A stretch of 64,000 bases of DNA from Talinum fruticosum (GCA_021018815.1 JAITYX010000079.1:744001-808000); one strand, 5' to 3'; counted from the stretch's first letter, positions 32,110 through 45,584 are shown. A program made the numbers and translations. The notes: generated by a model from the letters alone, not told the origin.

Positions 32110-35040
32110 CCTCTCACTTACCAGTACTCACTCTTGTGGCGCCTTCCTTTCTCTGTCCTGATTTCATAGATCTGTTCGTGGCATCTGATTGGCCGATCAT
32201 GGGTAAATTTCTTGGGCTAGGAATTATCTTTCGACTTTCGATTTGGGACTATTGGTTTTGGGCAGCGCTTGTTAGGGTTTTGATTTTGTTCCATTGATGA
32301 TTTGGGCTTTGACTACCCTTGTTAATCGTCGGCGTTTATCTTTTTCTCTGACTGAGCACTGACGATTTCTTTCCTCGATTACTTCGTTAAGGGGGTATGG
32401 GCTTTCAGTTATCTATGTTGAATCTTTGACTCTATGTTGGGTTAGGTCAAATTCGATCTTCAACTTCATTGCAGTGGTGTATTCTCTGGTTGCATCATAC
32501 TGTAGATTTGTAATTGTTCATCTGGAAAAGGGTATGCTTTGTGGGATTTCAATTTCTAGTGTCTACGATTGTTTTAGTTTATACGGGGGCAATTTGTTTG
32601 GGGCAATTTGTTTAATCGACCAAGCAGTAGGTAATACTGATTATTTTCAGTTTACACGGGCTGCAATTTGTTTAATCGAATTTTCAGTTTATACGGTCCT
32701 GAAAACCTCAAGATCTCATTAGGATTTCCATAGAGTTTACCCAAGGTCACGATTTCAGGCATTTCTCTGTCGGCACAATTTGTTGGTGGGGAAAAGGCTT
32801 CCTAGTTGGACTTGTTTTGGTTTCTTGCTTATTGATTTATTAGGAGGCACCATGGTCTTTTGTTGGTCAAGGTATATTAATAAGCATGTTGTTGTCCTTG
32901 TTTCATTCCCAGTGGAAACTTCGCTTTCTGGTTGCTAGTATTGAAAATTACCAAAATTTGTAATAGATTAACTAATACTGAAGTTTAGTTGCGTTTGTGT
33001 GTTTCTAGTCGTTGCTTTGATTTGAATCAATCAATATGCCAAATCTTGATAGTCTGTTTGAATAGTTATGTATGATCCGTAGTACAAATATCCACCACAT
33101 TAACTACTTTCTCCTGGCTACTGGGAAGTAAAGGCAACATCGGCTAATGGAGTTACAGTTTTGTAATTTTGCAGGTACTCTCAATTCTGGTTATGGTTTT
33201 TATCGTTGGCATTTCTCCTACCTTCTTCCATTCTGCTCTATATTCCCCTTCTAATTGTTATTTTTCATTTTTCTCCTCTTTTCCTCTATCTTAGTGGTTT
33301 TCTTTGTTGTAGAAGGCATTGGCTCTTGGAGAAGGGTGGCTTATCCAGTCGCTGGACTGATAATTAGGTTATTTTATGCCATTTGAGATTCTGTATTTGC
33401 TACTTGGCATAATTACAAGCGTCACAGGGTATGCTAAATGTTAGTTTAGCAGAACACTTTGGCAAGTAGATTTCAGGTTGGCATAATTACCCAGTCAGTC
33501 TCCTTTGTCATTATATATTTTTCTCTGTTCATTTCTTTCTCTAATTTTAAGCCCTCCTCTCGAATTTCACTTTGGCAAGTAGATCTCAGGTTGATCCATG
33601 AGTCAGTCATGAAAACTCTGTTGTATTGGGTTGTGTCTCCGGACCTTGGCCCTAAATGTCATTTAAAATTCACATTTAATTTTGTGGCTTTTAGTATTCA
33701 GTAGTATCAGTCTTTATTTGTTAGCTTTCTAAACGAAGAGGGTGACTGATGTTTGACGGTGAGACTTTTTAATAACTTCCACCTGACTTTTTGATTTGGA
33801 GATTTTTTATTTAAGATCATGCTATTTTAACATGGTTTGCAAGTGGCTAAGGCCTAAGAGCCTCTCCGTGGTAGAACTTCTCTTTGGATGTCGGTCTCAT
33901 CTATTTGAAACGTGTGCTTGTTACATTTTATTGATCAGCTTCTATTGATAGAGTTGGGTATCATCCTCTACTTCTATTAGGATTTGGTGTCTAAGTTCGA
34001 GCTGTATGGAGCAAATTGCTTCTGCTTATTTGGTTTAGGATATATACTGTGCTTATCATGCAGTACGCCCAGATCTTGATATCGGTGATTTCCGATTTGT
34101 GCTCTGTTTTACTTTGGACTGTTTCAAAATTTCTGGTCTTTACATCATGCGCTCATGACGAACATCAGTTGTATGTGCATTTTCTTCTGGGTCCTCATTG
34201 CCTAAATGTTATTGAGATTCACTCTGGTGTAATGTAGTTATTACACTCCCCTTTTAGCTCAGCTCCAATTGCGATCCCCTGTGGGGGCTGGTGTTTTAAG
34301 ATCCCATTTATGTTTTTTTAAATGTTAGATGAACTATGTATGGTTGCCCATGAGAGAGGAATCTTGGCTTGCAGTTCCTTTGCATAAATATTATTCATGT
34401 TACTTTGCCTATCAGCACTGTTTTTACTTCCTTTTCATTTCATTTTCAATTGCCATTTGCAGGTTACTCTGTTAATAAGGTTTGCAGGCGGGACAGAGCT
34501 CTCAGCTAGGATGATTAAGGGGACTTTAGTGTTGCTCTTTTCTCTTCTGTGTTTATTTGATATAATATATTATACTTCGACTGCTATTGTTGATTTGGGT
34601 CCTACCTTAAGGTTATGCCATCAGCCAGAGGTATCATTCCATTCTTCCATACTGTTGGTGAGATAACCGCGGAAGAAAGAGGAAGACCATGAGTGTTGGT
34701 GGATTTATGATTGACCAATCAGCCAGAGGAAGCAGCCGACGTTGTTTACATTCATCTCTGTCTTTATTGGTGCTAGGCCCATTGTTTTTGAGGTGTCCGT
34801 GGCTTTATTTGTGAGGTATAGTTTCTCGTTCCCGTGGACACACCCCTCTTCTCCCAAAAACGTCCCCTTGGTATGAGTTATGTTTTTTTTTCTAATTTTA
34901 TGTCATAAATACAAAAATAAATTAGATGAATTCGTGAAAATTATAGGAGTCCAAGAGTCTTATTTTAATAAAAAAAAGTAGAAACTTAAAAAAATATAAA
35001 TATATTTATTCCACAATTTAATAAAGTGAAATTCAGGAGG
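32110..35040. other. Presumed leader and intronic region after P2
   Basis: Probable first exon and long introns, but no verified chain. At 34463-34527 GCAGGTTACTCTGTTAATAAGG then TTTGCAG and GGGACAGAGCTCTCAGC recurs at 40272-40336. Both can be read as an exon with GGTEL-A-MIK. Short direct repeats (CACTTTGGCAAGTAGAT.TCAGGTTG) lie at 33455 and 33568. No family identified. Confidence 0.4.
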
Positions 35041-35088
35041 TTTAGCTTAAATGTGACGCAGAAAAAAAAATTACGCCAGTTTAATTGA

Positions 35089-35112
35089 CAGCTGTCGAGG
35101 AGCTTATATATA
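35089..35112 (+). promoter_or_regulatory. Promoter-like segment P3 (CAGCTG, TATA)
   Basis: CAGCTG at 35089-35094 and TATATATA at 35105-35112. The leader after it (35210-35312: GATTTCTAGGGATTCTC, CAAGGATTTC, CATCAATTCGAAGT, GATCGACGCCGGCATTTAGGTTTG) is clearly related to the leaders at 43850-43965 and 56575-56693. Confidence 0.6.
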
Positions 35113-35502
35113 CCGTCTGCAATTCCAAATCACATGGTCTCGAGTCTCCACCCTCTGTGTCTCTCCTCCCTCCTCTCCACTTGATCGGCTCCATTCCTTC
35201 TCTCAATCTCCTTCCCTCCCCCCGACGATTTCTAGGGATTCTCTCAAGGATTTCTCTCATCAATTCGAAGTTCCCCACATCACTCCTTGTGATCGACGCC
35301 GGCATTTAGGTTTGCTAGTTCTCGCCGCTCTTTATTTGAACGCATTTATCCGCCGTCGGAAGATTTCGATTTCTGGTTCTCACCCTCGTCGGATTTCTAG
35401 GGTTCGGGTTTTTGGTCCTTTGAGTGTTGGAAAGATAAGCAGCCACGGATTCGTGTGCTTTGATTCGGTGACCGAAAAGGAAAATTTTCGATTCTTTTGA
35501 AA

Positions 35503-36362
35503 ATGCGCGAGGTATGTAATGTTTCTCTGTTCCCCTTTCAATCCCCCTAAATAATACACCTAAAATCCTTACCCTAATATTATTTTTGGAGGAATGAAAA
35601 ACAGAATTGATTGTTGATAGAGGGACAAGGGCTGGAATTGTTTTCCTGCAATGGCAGCAGTGATGCAGAGGGAAATACGCTATAAAACTGAAAGTATGTT
35701 CACTACAAGAACCGTCTCCACTGCAACGCCAGAAAAATCAAAGTCAAGGTAAGCGACATGGCAGGTTTGGTCTTTTGCCGCTCTTGATAGAAAAAAATTA
35801 CTATTTTCTCTTCTTTGCTAATATTACGCTTTGTTATTATGATTTGCCTGCCTTCTTTATTACAGTATTTTGTGATAAGAATATGGTTTATTAAGAATTT
35901 ATTATGTTTACTTTAGGCTTCAATTTTATTATCAAGTTGTCAATTATGGCTAACGAGATTCGAGTTTTCGTCAATTTAAGGGGCAGGTAGTGTGAGCAAG
36001 GTAAAAGAAGGTTTACATATCATAATTACTAGTAGAAGGTTTACATCTCCTACCTTCCACATATCATGGGTTGGAGTTCCACTTCCACGTATCATGTTGC
36101 CCTGCCTTGTGGAGTTTCAAGCAAGTGCTTCAAGGGCCCTGTATGTAAGGTGTTTCCCCACGTTCTCGTAAAAATTCATCATTATTGCTGATTTTCAGGA
36201 TTTCTTGTTGTAAGATTATGTACATTACTTCTTTCCATATATTGTTAGGAAGTGGCTGACAAGTTGTGGATCGGTGGAGAATAAATTAGAAGCTGATGGA
36301 GATGTTGGAGCTCTAGAAAAGATTTGCAGAACTCTTTTAGAGCTTGTGGCACCATCTCAGTG
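35503..36362 (+). CDS. Hypothetical three-exon open frame downstream of P3
   Basis: Possible exons are 35503-35511 (ATGCGCGAG then GTATGT), 35669-35748 (after GATGCAG, ending before GTAAGC) and 36249-36362 (after TTGTTAG, ending before GTGAGT). All three join in phase. The product begins MREREIRYKTES and later contains KWLTSCGSVENKLEADGD and LEKICRTLLELVAPSQW. If the last donor is not used, TGA follows TGG at 36364. No domain recognised. No continuation exon was found, so this may be the 5' part of a gene whose rest is lost. Start choice is uncertain; an ATG at 35651 is an alternative. Confidence 0.35.
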
Positions 36363-36363
36363 G

Positions 36364-36965
36364 TGAGTCTCAATATTCCCTTCCCCCACCCCCATGGACG
36401 CAATCTATGCACCTACCTTAAGGCTAGTGATAATGAATGGTGTAAGAAAAATCTCTCCAGAATATGGAATGAGTTTTAGATTATAAAACTGTGAATTTTG
36501 AACCTTGAATTTATTAAAAACAAACAAATTAGAGGATAAAACGAATGAAAGCGCAAAAAAAAAACATAGCATTAAAAGAAAAGTCAAATGAGAATATTTA
36601 GCAAACAACTATTGGCTGGTAATTGTTAGCTATTTGGTAAAATTCTTATTTAAAAACATTAAAGCTATTCATTTGTTGTCTCATCTAACAAATTGAGTCT
36701 CAATATGCCCTTCCCCCATCCCCACCCCTACCCCCACCCCCACCTCCCAAAAAAAACACAGACTTCAGTAGAGACTTGTGGAATGAGTTTTAGATTATAA
36801 AATTGTGAATTTTGAACCTTGAATTTATTGAAAAAGAAACAAATTAGAAGATAAAACGAATGAAAGCACAACAAAAAAGCCAATGGGGATATTTATTTGC
36901 ACTAATTGTTAGTTGTTAGTTTTTTTTTGCCAGTTTATTTTTTTAAAAAAACTCTTATTTAGAAA
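36364..36965 (+). repeat. Tandem duplication, about 330-bp period
   Basis: GAGTCTCAATATTCCCTTCCCCCACCCCC...GAATGAGTTTTAGATTATAAAACTGTG...AGGATAAAACGAATGAAAGC at 36364-36660 is repeated from 36694. It starts at the donor of the exon ending at 36362, so the exon-proximal intron was duplicated. Confidence 0.85.
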
Positions 36966-39900
36966 CATTAAAGCTATTTGGTAAAATTCAAATGTAGCTG
37001 TTTTGTTATCTGTTCCTACATTATTTTCATTTGTTGTCACTCTAGTTTTTCTTAATATGAACGTCTGTCCCATGTAAGGAATATTTTTTTTTAATGTGAT
37101 TGGTAGTTTTTTCATCGATTCTGATTTTATTTTAGAGTACTGTAAAAATGAGTAAAATAGAAACACGCGTAATGGGTTTGAAATAAATTTTTAATGAAAA
37201 AGGAAAATGAATGGATTCTTCTCCTGATTCTAATTAAATTTCCTGCAAGATCATCGGTGAAAACAAAAATAAATTATGTACTCTGTAGTATCGAGTCATC
37301 GATATGTATTTCAACGTCTCGATAAAAAAAAAAGATAAATATTTCAACGTAGCAAAAAAAAGAAATTTATTAGCCAAAATACCAAAATTCTTTCCCTATG
37401 TTCTTTCTCATGCTTGTGGGTTTGATTCTCTAGCATGCGGTGAAGAGTTTTTTATTTCAGTTCGCGGGACCGTCGATTTCTTCTTCTTATCATCATTGCT
37501 ACAGTATGACTCGATTTGGGGTTTTGGTGTTTTGAATTTGGATTTTGCTTTGCGGATTAAGGTTAGTGCTACTGTGGCAATGAAGAATTTCCTTCTGGGA
37601 TTTTGATTTCTCAATTTGATATCGCGATTTGATATTCGGAGATTCTGAGGTAAGTGGAAATAAGCTTTGGCTGATGAACTGGGTGTATCTTTGTTGTTTG
37701 GACATCCTCTTCTTTTATCAGGGTGGATTTGAATTTGCAATTCGAGTATGCTTGTTTCCTTATGCCTTCTGATAGTTTGTTCTTTTTGTTTGATTTGGGA
37801 TAACTGATCTGCTTGCGAGGTCGATTAGGGATTATTGGTGAAAACACCGTGCTCTTGGAACCATTCTGTTTCTTACTTCTGGGTTTTGGAATTTTGATTC
37901 CGGGTTTGACTTTTTCCTATTAGATGTATTGCTACTCTGGAAGTAGAAATCCAGTTTAGATATTTGATTTCTTATATCTGTAAATGGAACAAAGGTCAGT
38001 GGAAATGATTTTGATCGATGAATTGACCTTGTTGTTGTTGGTAGGATATCTTCTTCTCTGGCCTAGGATAATTTATTTTGGGGATATGGGCTTCTAATCA
38101 TCGGGTTTATGATTTTCGTTTTTCCTATTTAACGTGTCAGGGTGAAGAATTCGAATTTCAACTATGCTTTTGGTGATTGTGATTGCTGCCCTCCACTTCA
38201 ACTTAAGAAGATTCAGCTTTTTATAAATTTATTTTAATACGGTTGAGCGCTTTCATGGTGGCAGCAGAGGCAGAAGGGGTATGGGAAACTCCATTCAATA
38301 GAATATAATTAGTTTATTCACAGAGACATTTAGATCACATAATTTAATCGCACTTTATTTTGGCCTTGAGGCTATCTACCTTGAGTTTTGGTTGCTGGGG
38401 ACTTCGAAGTCACCTGATTCTGTTAGTGAGCTGGGTTGTTCTACATGTGATGGATTTGGGCAGATTTGATGACTGATTGATTTTGGGTGGTTATCTGAGC
38501 TTGGTAATTTCAGTTCATTTTAACAATTTGCTGTGATCTGGGCATTATCGGCTGTGCATTTTTATGATAAAATTTCGTGTCACTGGTTTTCCCTTTTTTT
38601 CAGTTCTTTGTGCCGAGTTATATTTGGGTTGTATGTCCTACTCCACTTCGGTGGATCTTGGGTCTGTGAGTCAGTGATGGATATTCTTTGTTTATGGGGA
38701 GTTTGAGGTAGCGAGAGCTTCCTGGTATGAGAATTCAATTTTGGTAGATTTGCGTTGATGAATCTGCATTTCTTAGGATTTTGTTTCTGGCTGCGAGTGG
38801 ATGTTGACAGGGTTTTTAGTATTTGGTCTGCAATCTTTGCTCTCTGCGTATAGTCTACTGGCAATTATTTTTATTACTTTCAGATATTTGTTTCAATATT
38901 GCTTTGGTTTGAATTAATTGTTCTGCCATTTGTTTAGCTGGTGTGCAAAAGGTAAACATACTCCTGCAGTTTGGTCTATTGTGCAAGTCTGATTGACCAT
39001 TTGATTTCTTCATGAACTTTCTAATTGGTCAATATTAGAAGCAATAAGTTCCATACAGCAACGATTACTTATGATTTGGATATTTATGGTTTCTAATCCG
39101 TGTTTCTTGTTTGTTATTCTATTCCTGTGTTATGTATGTCAATCATCTAGTGTTTCCCTTGGACATTTTCAGGTTCATGCATGTTTAATTTCTAACTGCA
39201 TGAACACGGTTTCTCTCTTCATTTCAGCAGTTGTAGACTTGGTTAGCTCAGGCTTCTATGGGGTAATTTGAACCCCTTTCCCCCTGGCAGTTGTAACTTG
39301 GCTAATTTAATCTTTGTTTCAAGGTTCCATTTTGTGTACCAACTTTTGGTGTGGCCTTGGGTATGTCCATTTTGTGAAGGTGTTTTGCAAGCTAGTGATT
39401 ATTGTAGATTCTTCTCTGGACTGACTGTTTCTTTTCTTCGCTTTTTCTCTATGATGAATTGGTTTGGAACACTTGAGGGTTCATGAATGCATGATAATCA
39501 CCAGTTCAAAGTTGTCTATGACGATATTTTGTCATGTACTTTGCACTTGTGGAGTTGAGCTTATTTTGGAATTAGACCAGCGCCTAGAAGTTGCATATCT
39601 AAAGCAGGTGTTGCCAATACACTCTCAATTCCCCTTATTTTTTAAACCAGCAAAATTTTGAATTGTAGGATAAAAGGTCTTGTGTTGAGGCTTTTAAATT
39701 TGGTGGTGATTGTGGTTATTCTGTTCGTATTATAGACTGCGCTGGTGATGATTTAGTCAAATGCAAAAGTTCAGATAGTATTTTCCTTCTATTTGATCCC
39801 ACTAATAGGGGTGATCATTGTGAAAAACACTTTGTTTAGCTGTTAGAAAATATGATGACTGATTTTTTATGAAAGAATTTTTGGGTACTTGGTGCTTTTG

Positions 39901-41160
39901 AGCTCCCTTCAATCAATCAATGAGTCTTGAACTGCAATAGATCCCGTTTCAGACTATCAAATTCAGAATATATCTCACACCAATGACAGATTAACTTCGT
40001 TTAATGATTAGTTGCTTCTTGATGTTTCCTTTCATCTTGCTTTATTTCTATTGAATTGATGTTTAGATCTTCAATTGGTGGTCAATGACAGAAATTTCTC
40101 AGCTGTATTAGGTGCTTTTGCAAACTGATTCTTTTCACAATTTATTCATCCTTTATTAGGAATATTCATGTCCGAGCTTCCTCAAGTTGAGAGCAAAATG
40201 GCTAGAATTTATAATTATCTCTATCGACTTTATTCAGAAAAAATAAAATAAAATTAGTGGATCCTGATTGCAGGTTACTGTGTTAATAAAAGGTTGCAGG
40301 TGGCACAGAGCTCCCTGCCGGGATGATTAAAAGTATAGACTTTGATATGTCTCTCTCTCGTTTGGGTCCTCATCTTCCAAAAATTATTAAAACTTGAATC
40401 AAAATGTAAATTTTTCTATAGAAAATATGCTCTTCTTGATCATGCTCTGATATGGGCTTCTAATAATTATTGTTGGTCTTTAGTTGGTGACTTGGTGCTG
40501 GTGGATGAGGTTGGTTGAATATATCTAGGGTTTTTGTTCCCATTCATCGTCTAAAGGGGCCATTGCATTTATTTAAGCAGTTATATACTTTTATTTGTAG
40601 CTGGTACAATGTAGCTACTCTGCTTGCCTTTTCAATTGAAAATTTGCACTTATTGTTTGTTTGGCAGATCCTGCTAATACCTTTTTCCCCATTAGTGGAA
40701 TAATTGTAAAGAGCTACCAAGCCATCAAAAGGATTCTTTAGGCGCACAAAGGCTACACTCTAGAGAGTCTTGGTGCAGTTGCATGTGATGGGGCTGATAA
40801 ATCACCCTTAACGGTGTTCCTCCTTGTTTTAATGTTTTTGGTTGTTAGATGAACTACACGGTGGCATAAAATGCTTCAGCGAAAAGAAGTTCTTCACTGA
40901 TGAGTCTTTCTATTCAGGGATTCAAGGGGCATACAAGGCTGGTTGGTTCTCTGCTCTGGACTTTTTGATTTGGGGTTCTGGAGGCATTCTATTAAGGTAT
41001 GTGGTTTGTTTTTCTATGATCTTATGCCTGATATATTCTCTTTGGATCAAGTCTTTTGGGGGTTTCCCTCAGTTTCAATTACTTGCATTTTCTATGGGGA
41101 CTTTTCAAGTGTTGTTCATATCTGTTGTCATGGATTGTCATATTCCAATAGCTAATTAAT
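36966..41160. other. Region with F-family-like intronic blocks, no gene chain
   Basis: 38531-38630 (TGTGATCTGGGCATTATCGG..TTCTTTGTGCCGAGTTATATTTGGGTTG) matches 5367-5460. 40272-40336 matches 34463-34527, with an open frame VAGGTELPAGMIKSIDFD. At 40845-40990 an open stretch (LHGGIKCFSEKKFF..FYSGIQGAYKAGWF) looks exon-like but unlinked. Treat as remnants of related genes. No promoter recognised after 37000. Confidence 0.4.
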
Positions 41161-42870
41161 CCATGTGAAACCATAATCTAATGGAACAAACTAATCAACA
41201 TGTTTTAGTAAACTATTTGCCAGGACAAATAATCACTTTTTTTCTAGTCAAATGCATAAAGGAACTACTTCTCTATAACACAAACATATTTATCATTCTC
41301 ATTGCCCCTTGTATTAAACTTCTGTGGATGAGTTCGCGTAATAAAATAGTATTTGTGTGATTTTATATGTTTGATCAATATGTAGATCAACCGGGATTTA
41401 TCGTACCCTTATGATCGATGCGGATGGCTGAAGTTATATTTTAGAATACAATATAACACATTAGTTTTAATATGAAGTATAATTATAATTATGTTTTTAT
41501 GGATCGTCTATGGTCTGCTTCGTATAGTTGGTCCTGGATGAATTGTCTACGGATACATCTTGGCGATCTTAATTGGTCCTGGATGAATTGTCTATGGATG
41601 CATCTTGGCGATCTAAACTGGTGGTTCCGGCTGCACATCCCAATAGCCACTGTGGGTTTCTCTGTCACCGAAGCTTTGCATGTATATGTCATTTTCTATG
41701 AATTAACACCCCACAAGCTGGATGCCTGAATATGTTAGAAAAAATCTTCTTCTGTTTAGATTGTTCATTTCTTTTAAGGAGTTCCTTTGTAGGTCTTTGA
41801 TATCAGTTGATTGTCAAAGACAAAGGACTCCTAAATAAGCCGTTTGCAACATCTGTTCATTTTACTTGTGACAAAGGGCTCCGCACTTTTGGTTTTCAGT
41901 GTTGCTTAGATGCTTCGCTTTAATGAGCAAGAGTTGAATCTGTGATATCTTTGAAACATTAGAATTTTTTTGTTTTTGTTTTGGATGTTTAGTTGGGCGA
42001 TCCTATTGGGAACTTAATAGAACTTGTACCTCCTGAGTAACAAACTCGGGTGGCCGCATTGAGCACATTGATTTTCAAACATTAGACATGGTTTGGCCGT
42101 TGGGTGTAGGTTTTGCAAGGATGTTGTCTCCTCCAGAATTTTTACAGTTCAGACATTGTAAAGCAATCATCCACTAAGCAATGAATATTTTTGTAGTTTT
42201 AAGAACAGTTTGGGATGCAAAACCTTTTTAAAACTTGATGGGTCGTTGTGGAATTTTTACAAATGTTTTCTTAATTGCTAAGTTTAGTTTTTATGATTAT
42301 TTTCAGTTTCTTGAATTCCAATTTTTGACCAGCGATAAGTATCCTATTTCATTTCTAGGATCATCTTTGGTAAGTTATATAATTAGATATCCGTCTTTTT
42401 TGGCAAGTTAGACAATTAGATGTCCGTTTATTTTGATAAGGAATTCCATTTTTTAAGATAATGTTATTAGAGACATCTTTGATTTGCCTTCACTTTTGTG
42501 TACATGTGTAGGTTAAAAAATAATATCCCGACAATAATTTCTCCAATAGATCGGTTTGCTTTTCTTGTGAGAGATCGGTATGACAAAATTTTACCATTTT
42601 TCATGTGTCATGAAAAAGCTCAAAATCGGTATTAATGTGTTTTATATTTTAATAATGTTATTTTTTTCAATAATTATGATTATTTATGAATATAAGCTTT
42701 AATAATTATTAATTATTTTAACAAATTTTAAATGACACCTTAATCGAATCAACCCTTTGGGAAGGTGTGTCATATACGTAATTTTATAAATATTTGATTG
42801 AAATATGAAAAATTCTTGTGATTCCAAAAATATATATTAAAGTAAAATTTATTTATTAAATTAAAATTGA
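41161..42870. other. Intergenic DNA with small repeats
   Basis: No gene seen. Contains the repeat at 41526 and a short duplication AAGTTA(TA/GAC)ATTAGAT(A/G)TCCGT at 42371 and 42405. Confidence 0.4.
41526..41620 (+). repeat. Tandem repeat, about 45-bp unit, two copies
   Basis: TTGGTCCTGGATGAATTGTCTACGGATACATCTTGGCGATCT is followed directly by TTGGTCCTGGATGAATTGTCTATGGATGCATCTTGGCGATCT. Confidence 0.93.
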
Positions 42871-42877
42871 TTTATTT

Positions 42878-43332
42878 AGAGCATGTTTGGCCTAATTTTT
42901 AAAAAATTATTTTGGTTTTTAAAAAGCATTTTTTTGAAAATTATTTTTGAAGAAAATTTTGAAGTGTTTGGCCTAAATTTTATATAAGTTTTTTTCAAAT
43001 AATTAATTTGTTTGGCCAACATTTCTAGAAGGATAGAAATAAGATAGAGATAAAACAAAATAAGAGAGAGAGGAGAGAGATAAATATAGAGGAGACAGAA
43101 AAATTAAAATAATATAAAAAGATAGAGAGAGAATGAAATTATGGGTGGTTATTATAGAGTTTTTTCAGAAATTAAAAATAGAAACAACTATTTGTTGTTT
43201 CTGTTTTTGGGGAGTTTTTTTTTCAAAATCGTTTTTGAAAAATAGTTTTAATTTTTTAAAAGACTAATGTTTGGCGTAATTTTTGTTTTTTGAATTTAAA
43301 AACAGTTTTAAAATCTAGGCCAAACACTCACT
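42878..43332. mobile_element. hAT-like MITE
   Basis: Ends read AGAGCATGTTTGGCCTAATTTTTAAAA and, inverted, GAGTGTTTGGCCTAGATTTTAAAA. The GTTTGGCC core is typical of plant hAT-type MITEs. An internal GA-rich tract is present and there is no coding capacity. An 8-bp target duplication could not be fixed because flanks are AT-rich. Confidence 0.7.
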
Positions 43333-43667
43333 TAAATTAAAGTTATTATGATGCTAGAAATATTTATATATTAAATTAAATTTTATTTATGATACACTTA
43401 GAAAATATTGATGTATTTTTCATAATAATAAGAACCATTATATTTTTAATAATTTAAAAATTATAAATTTAAGAATTAAAATATTCACAATATAAATTTA
43501 ATGTCTTGCAATTAGTCGTTAAATTAGTTAGTATTAATTTTTCATCAAAAACTAATTAGTAAAGAAGAAAAAGCCTTTTAAAACAAAGAAAATTGTTTTT
43601 TGATGAAAAAAAGGATCATTTTCATACGCGCTTCTGCTTTAAAAAAAAAAAGCATTTCCGCAATTTC

Positions 43668-43763
43668 CAGCTGGCATTTGCGCGTTTACGCGTTTTCCAG
43701 CTGGCAATGTAAAAATTAAGCCTTTTTACAGCTGGCTAGGTAAAGCGGGCAACGTTATAAATA
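43668..43763 (+). promoter_or_regulatory. Promoter-like segment P4 (three CAGCTG, ACGCGT, TATAAATA)
   Basis: CAGCTG at 43668, 43698 and 43729 (spacing 30 and 31), ACGCGT at 43688 and GCGCGT just before it, TATAAATA at 43756-43763. The leader 43795-43958 shares TTTCTAGGG, GTTGCGCAAGGATTT, CCATCAATTCCAAGTCTCTCTC and GAGATCAGCGCTGGAATTCAG|GTTTG with P5, ending in a likely donor. Confidence 0.7.
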
Positions 43764-43794
43764 GCGCCTAAATCATCGGGAAACTTCATCTTTC

Positions 43795-45570
43795 AAGTGC
43801 GCATCTCTCAATTTCATTTCCCCAATCTGTAATTCTGCTCCACATTCCGATCGATTTCTAGGGTTACATTCTCCAGAGTTGCGCAAGGATTTTCAAGTTA
43901 TTCCATCAATTCCAAGTCTCTCTCTCACCTCGCTGCTTGAGATCAGCGCTGGAATTCAGGTTTGTTTATGCATTACATTTGTATTCTAGTTCTTCTGCTG
44001 TTATCGTATGATCTTGAGGTTTCGAGTTCATGGATCAATTACGACATCAATGGCTTATTTCGGCCTCTCATTCTCCAATTGGCCTTCAATTTCTAGGGTT
44101 AGGGTTTCGGAACCTTTTATTTTGTCGGTTGTTAGGATTTAGCTTTTGATTTTGATATTTGTGTCGAGTAAAGGGTTGCTTGGGTTATTCTGGTTTCGCT
44201 TATTATATTAGTGCTCGATCTCTTTGGATATGTTGTAATTAATTCACCTCTTTGTCAAGGGGTCATGAATCATGATGGTTCTGTGGATTCTTTCATTGTT
44301 GGAGAGGGGTAGCTTTATTCTGGTTTGGTGGATGCCACAATAATTCTGGAGTTGAAAAATTATTGTTATGCCAAAAATATATATTAAATAAGATTATTGG
44401 GACTTGAAAAATGTAGAGTTTCAATACACTGATTCTGGAGTTGCGATGTTCATTCGTTGTATTCTGCTCTGTTCACAGAGAGAGAGAGAGAGAGAGAGAG
44501 CTTAAATCAAATCAAGGAGGTCAAAAATTCATTAGAAATTTGGTTTATTTCATATTTCTCAAAAAATCCTATTTTATTGGATCGAACCCTTAATGTGTGT
44601 CTTTCTCTGTTTTTACTTTCATCTTCAATGCATCCGATGTCAGTTTTCATTCTCTCATTGACACTTGTCTTGGTTTCCATCTAGCGTACACTTGGCTGCA
44701 ACTGAAACAGGAGATACATGTGGAAGTTATTTACAATCATAATGAACTCTTCCTTTGGATATCATCTCAGCTGGTTTCTTTAGCCATTCTGCTTTAATTT
44801 ACCTTTTTTATTTTTATGTGAGTGCTCCAAAATTGATCCTTGAGAAGGGTAAGAAGATGATGCAGAAAGTATTTTTTCACTTAGAAAAATTCATTTTCTG
44901 ACATAAGTGTCTCTTCCTTTCAGGTTATTCCTGGTATGTAATGTAGAGGACCCGCCAATTCTGCTTTGCTCTTATAGTGAAATTACAATATCGTGTGCAT
45001 TGTGAGTATCCATCTGCACAATTCTGATCCTTCTTCCTCTCCTGTCCCCTTGTGTATCCACATCTATGTTCCGTTAATTACATATCTTGTTGATTATGGT
45101 TTCTGATTCCACTTATGCAGCGAGGTTCACCAAGAGACGCAGGATATTTGTCAGCCACCAAGCAGATTTGTTTAGCTACAGATTTCTAGGAGCCGCTAAA
45201 ACAGTTCATTGGGATTTATCAAGAAGGCCATGAGTGGTCGGTAAGGACTAAGTAATTTGGTTTGTGGCCTCAAATGATTTATTCACAGTTATATCCTCAC
45301 TTTATCCTAAACCTGTGCATATTCTATGAACATATTTGCACCTGCCACCTCCGATTGTACGTCCTTCCATAAGATTCAGTTTCACTAGAAAAGGCAGCGT
45401 AGACCCTGTTTTCTAGCACATCCTCATGTAATCCTCTGTATCGGGCACGGATGGAACTTGACTGTCTTTGAGTGGATAACACACGTATTTACCAAAGCTC
45501 GGATTTGATGCTTACAACTGAAAGATACAACTAAAAGATGCATATTCTATGAACATATTTGCACCTGCCA
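43795..45570 (+). pseudogene. Unrecognised gene-family copy F8 (leader, blocks H-M)
   Basis: Has its own promoter P4 and leader exon. Block H (44680-44790) is open with HVEVIYNHNE and block I (44820-44925) with APKLILEKGKKMMQKV. Block J (44925-45000) starts after CTTTCAG and has a frame VCNVEDPPILLCSYSEITIS. Block K (45121-45240) follows TTATGCAG and is open in the conserved frame up to TGA at 45231-45233. Block L (45270-45435) has lost its acceptor (TTTGCAC for TTTGCAG) and contains TAG in the SPEK-AAETLFSS frame. Likely a decayed or alternatively ending copy. Function unknown. Confidence 0.5.
44478..44501. repeat. (GA)n microsatellite
   Basis: TTCACAGAGAGAGAGAGAG directly follows a CTGTTCACAG context. 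The same context with GA tracts recurs at 45787, 45835, 46149, 46818 and 57170. Confidence 0.95.
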
Positions 45571-45584
45571 ACTAAAAGATTCAG

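Noticed and set aside
32286..32355. Possible C/D-box snoRNA (TGATGAT ... CTGA) after P2
   Set aside because: No flanking inverted stem and no internal D'/C' boxes were seen. The motifs are short enough to occur by chance.
44848..44905. Possible C/D-box snoRNA (GATGATG ... CTGA)
   Set aside because: The boxes are not conserved in the other copies (47.1, 48.35 and 57.3 kb change CTGA or GATGATG), there is no terminal stem, and the segment overlaps an exon-like frame.
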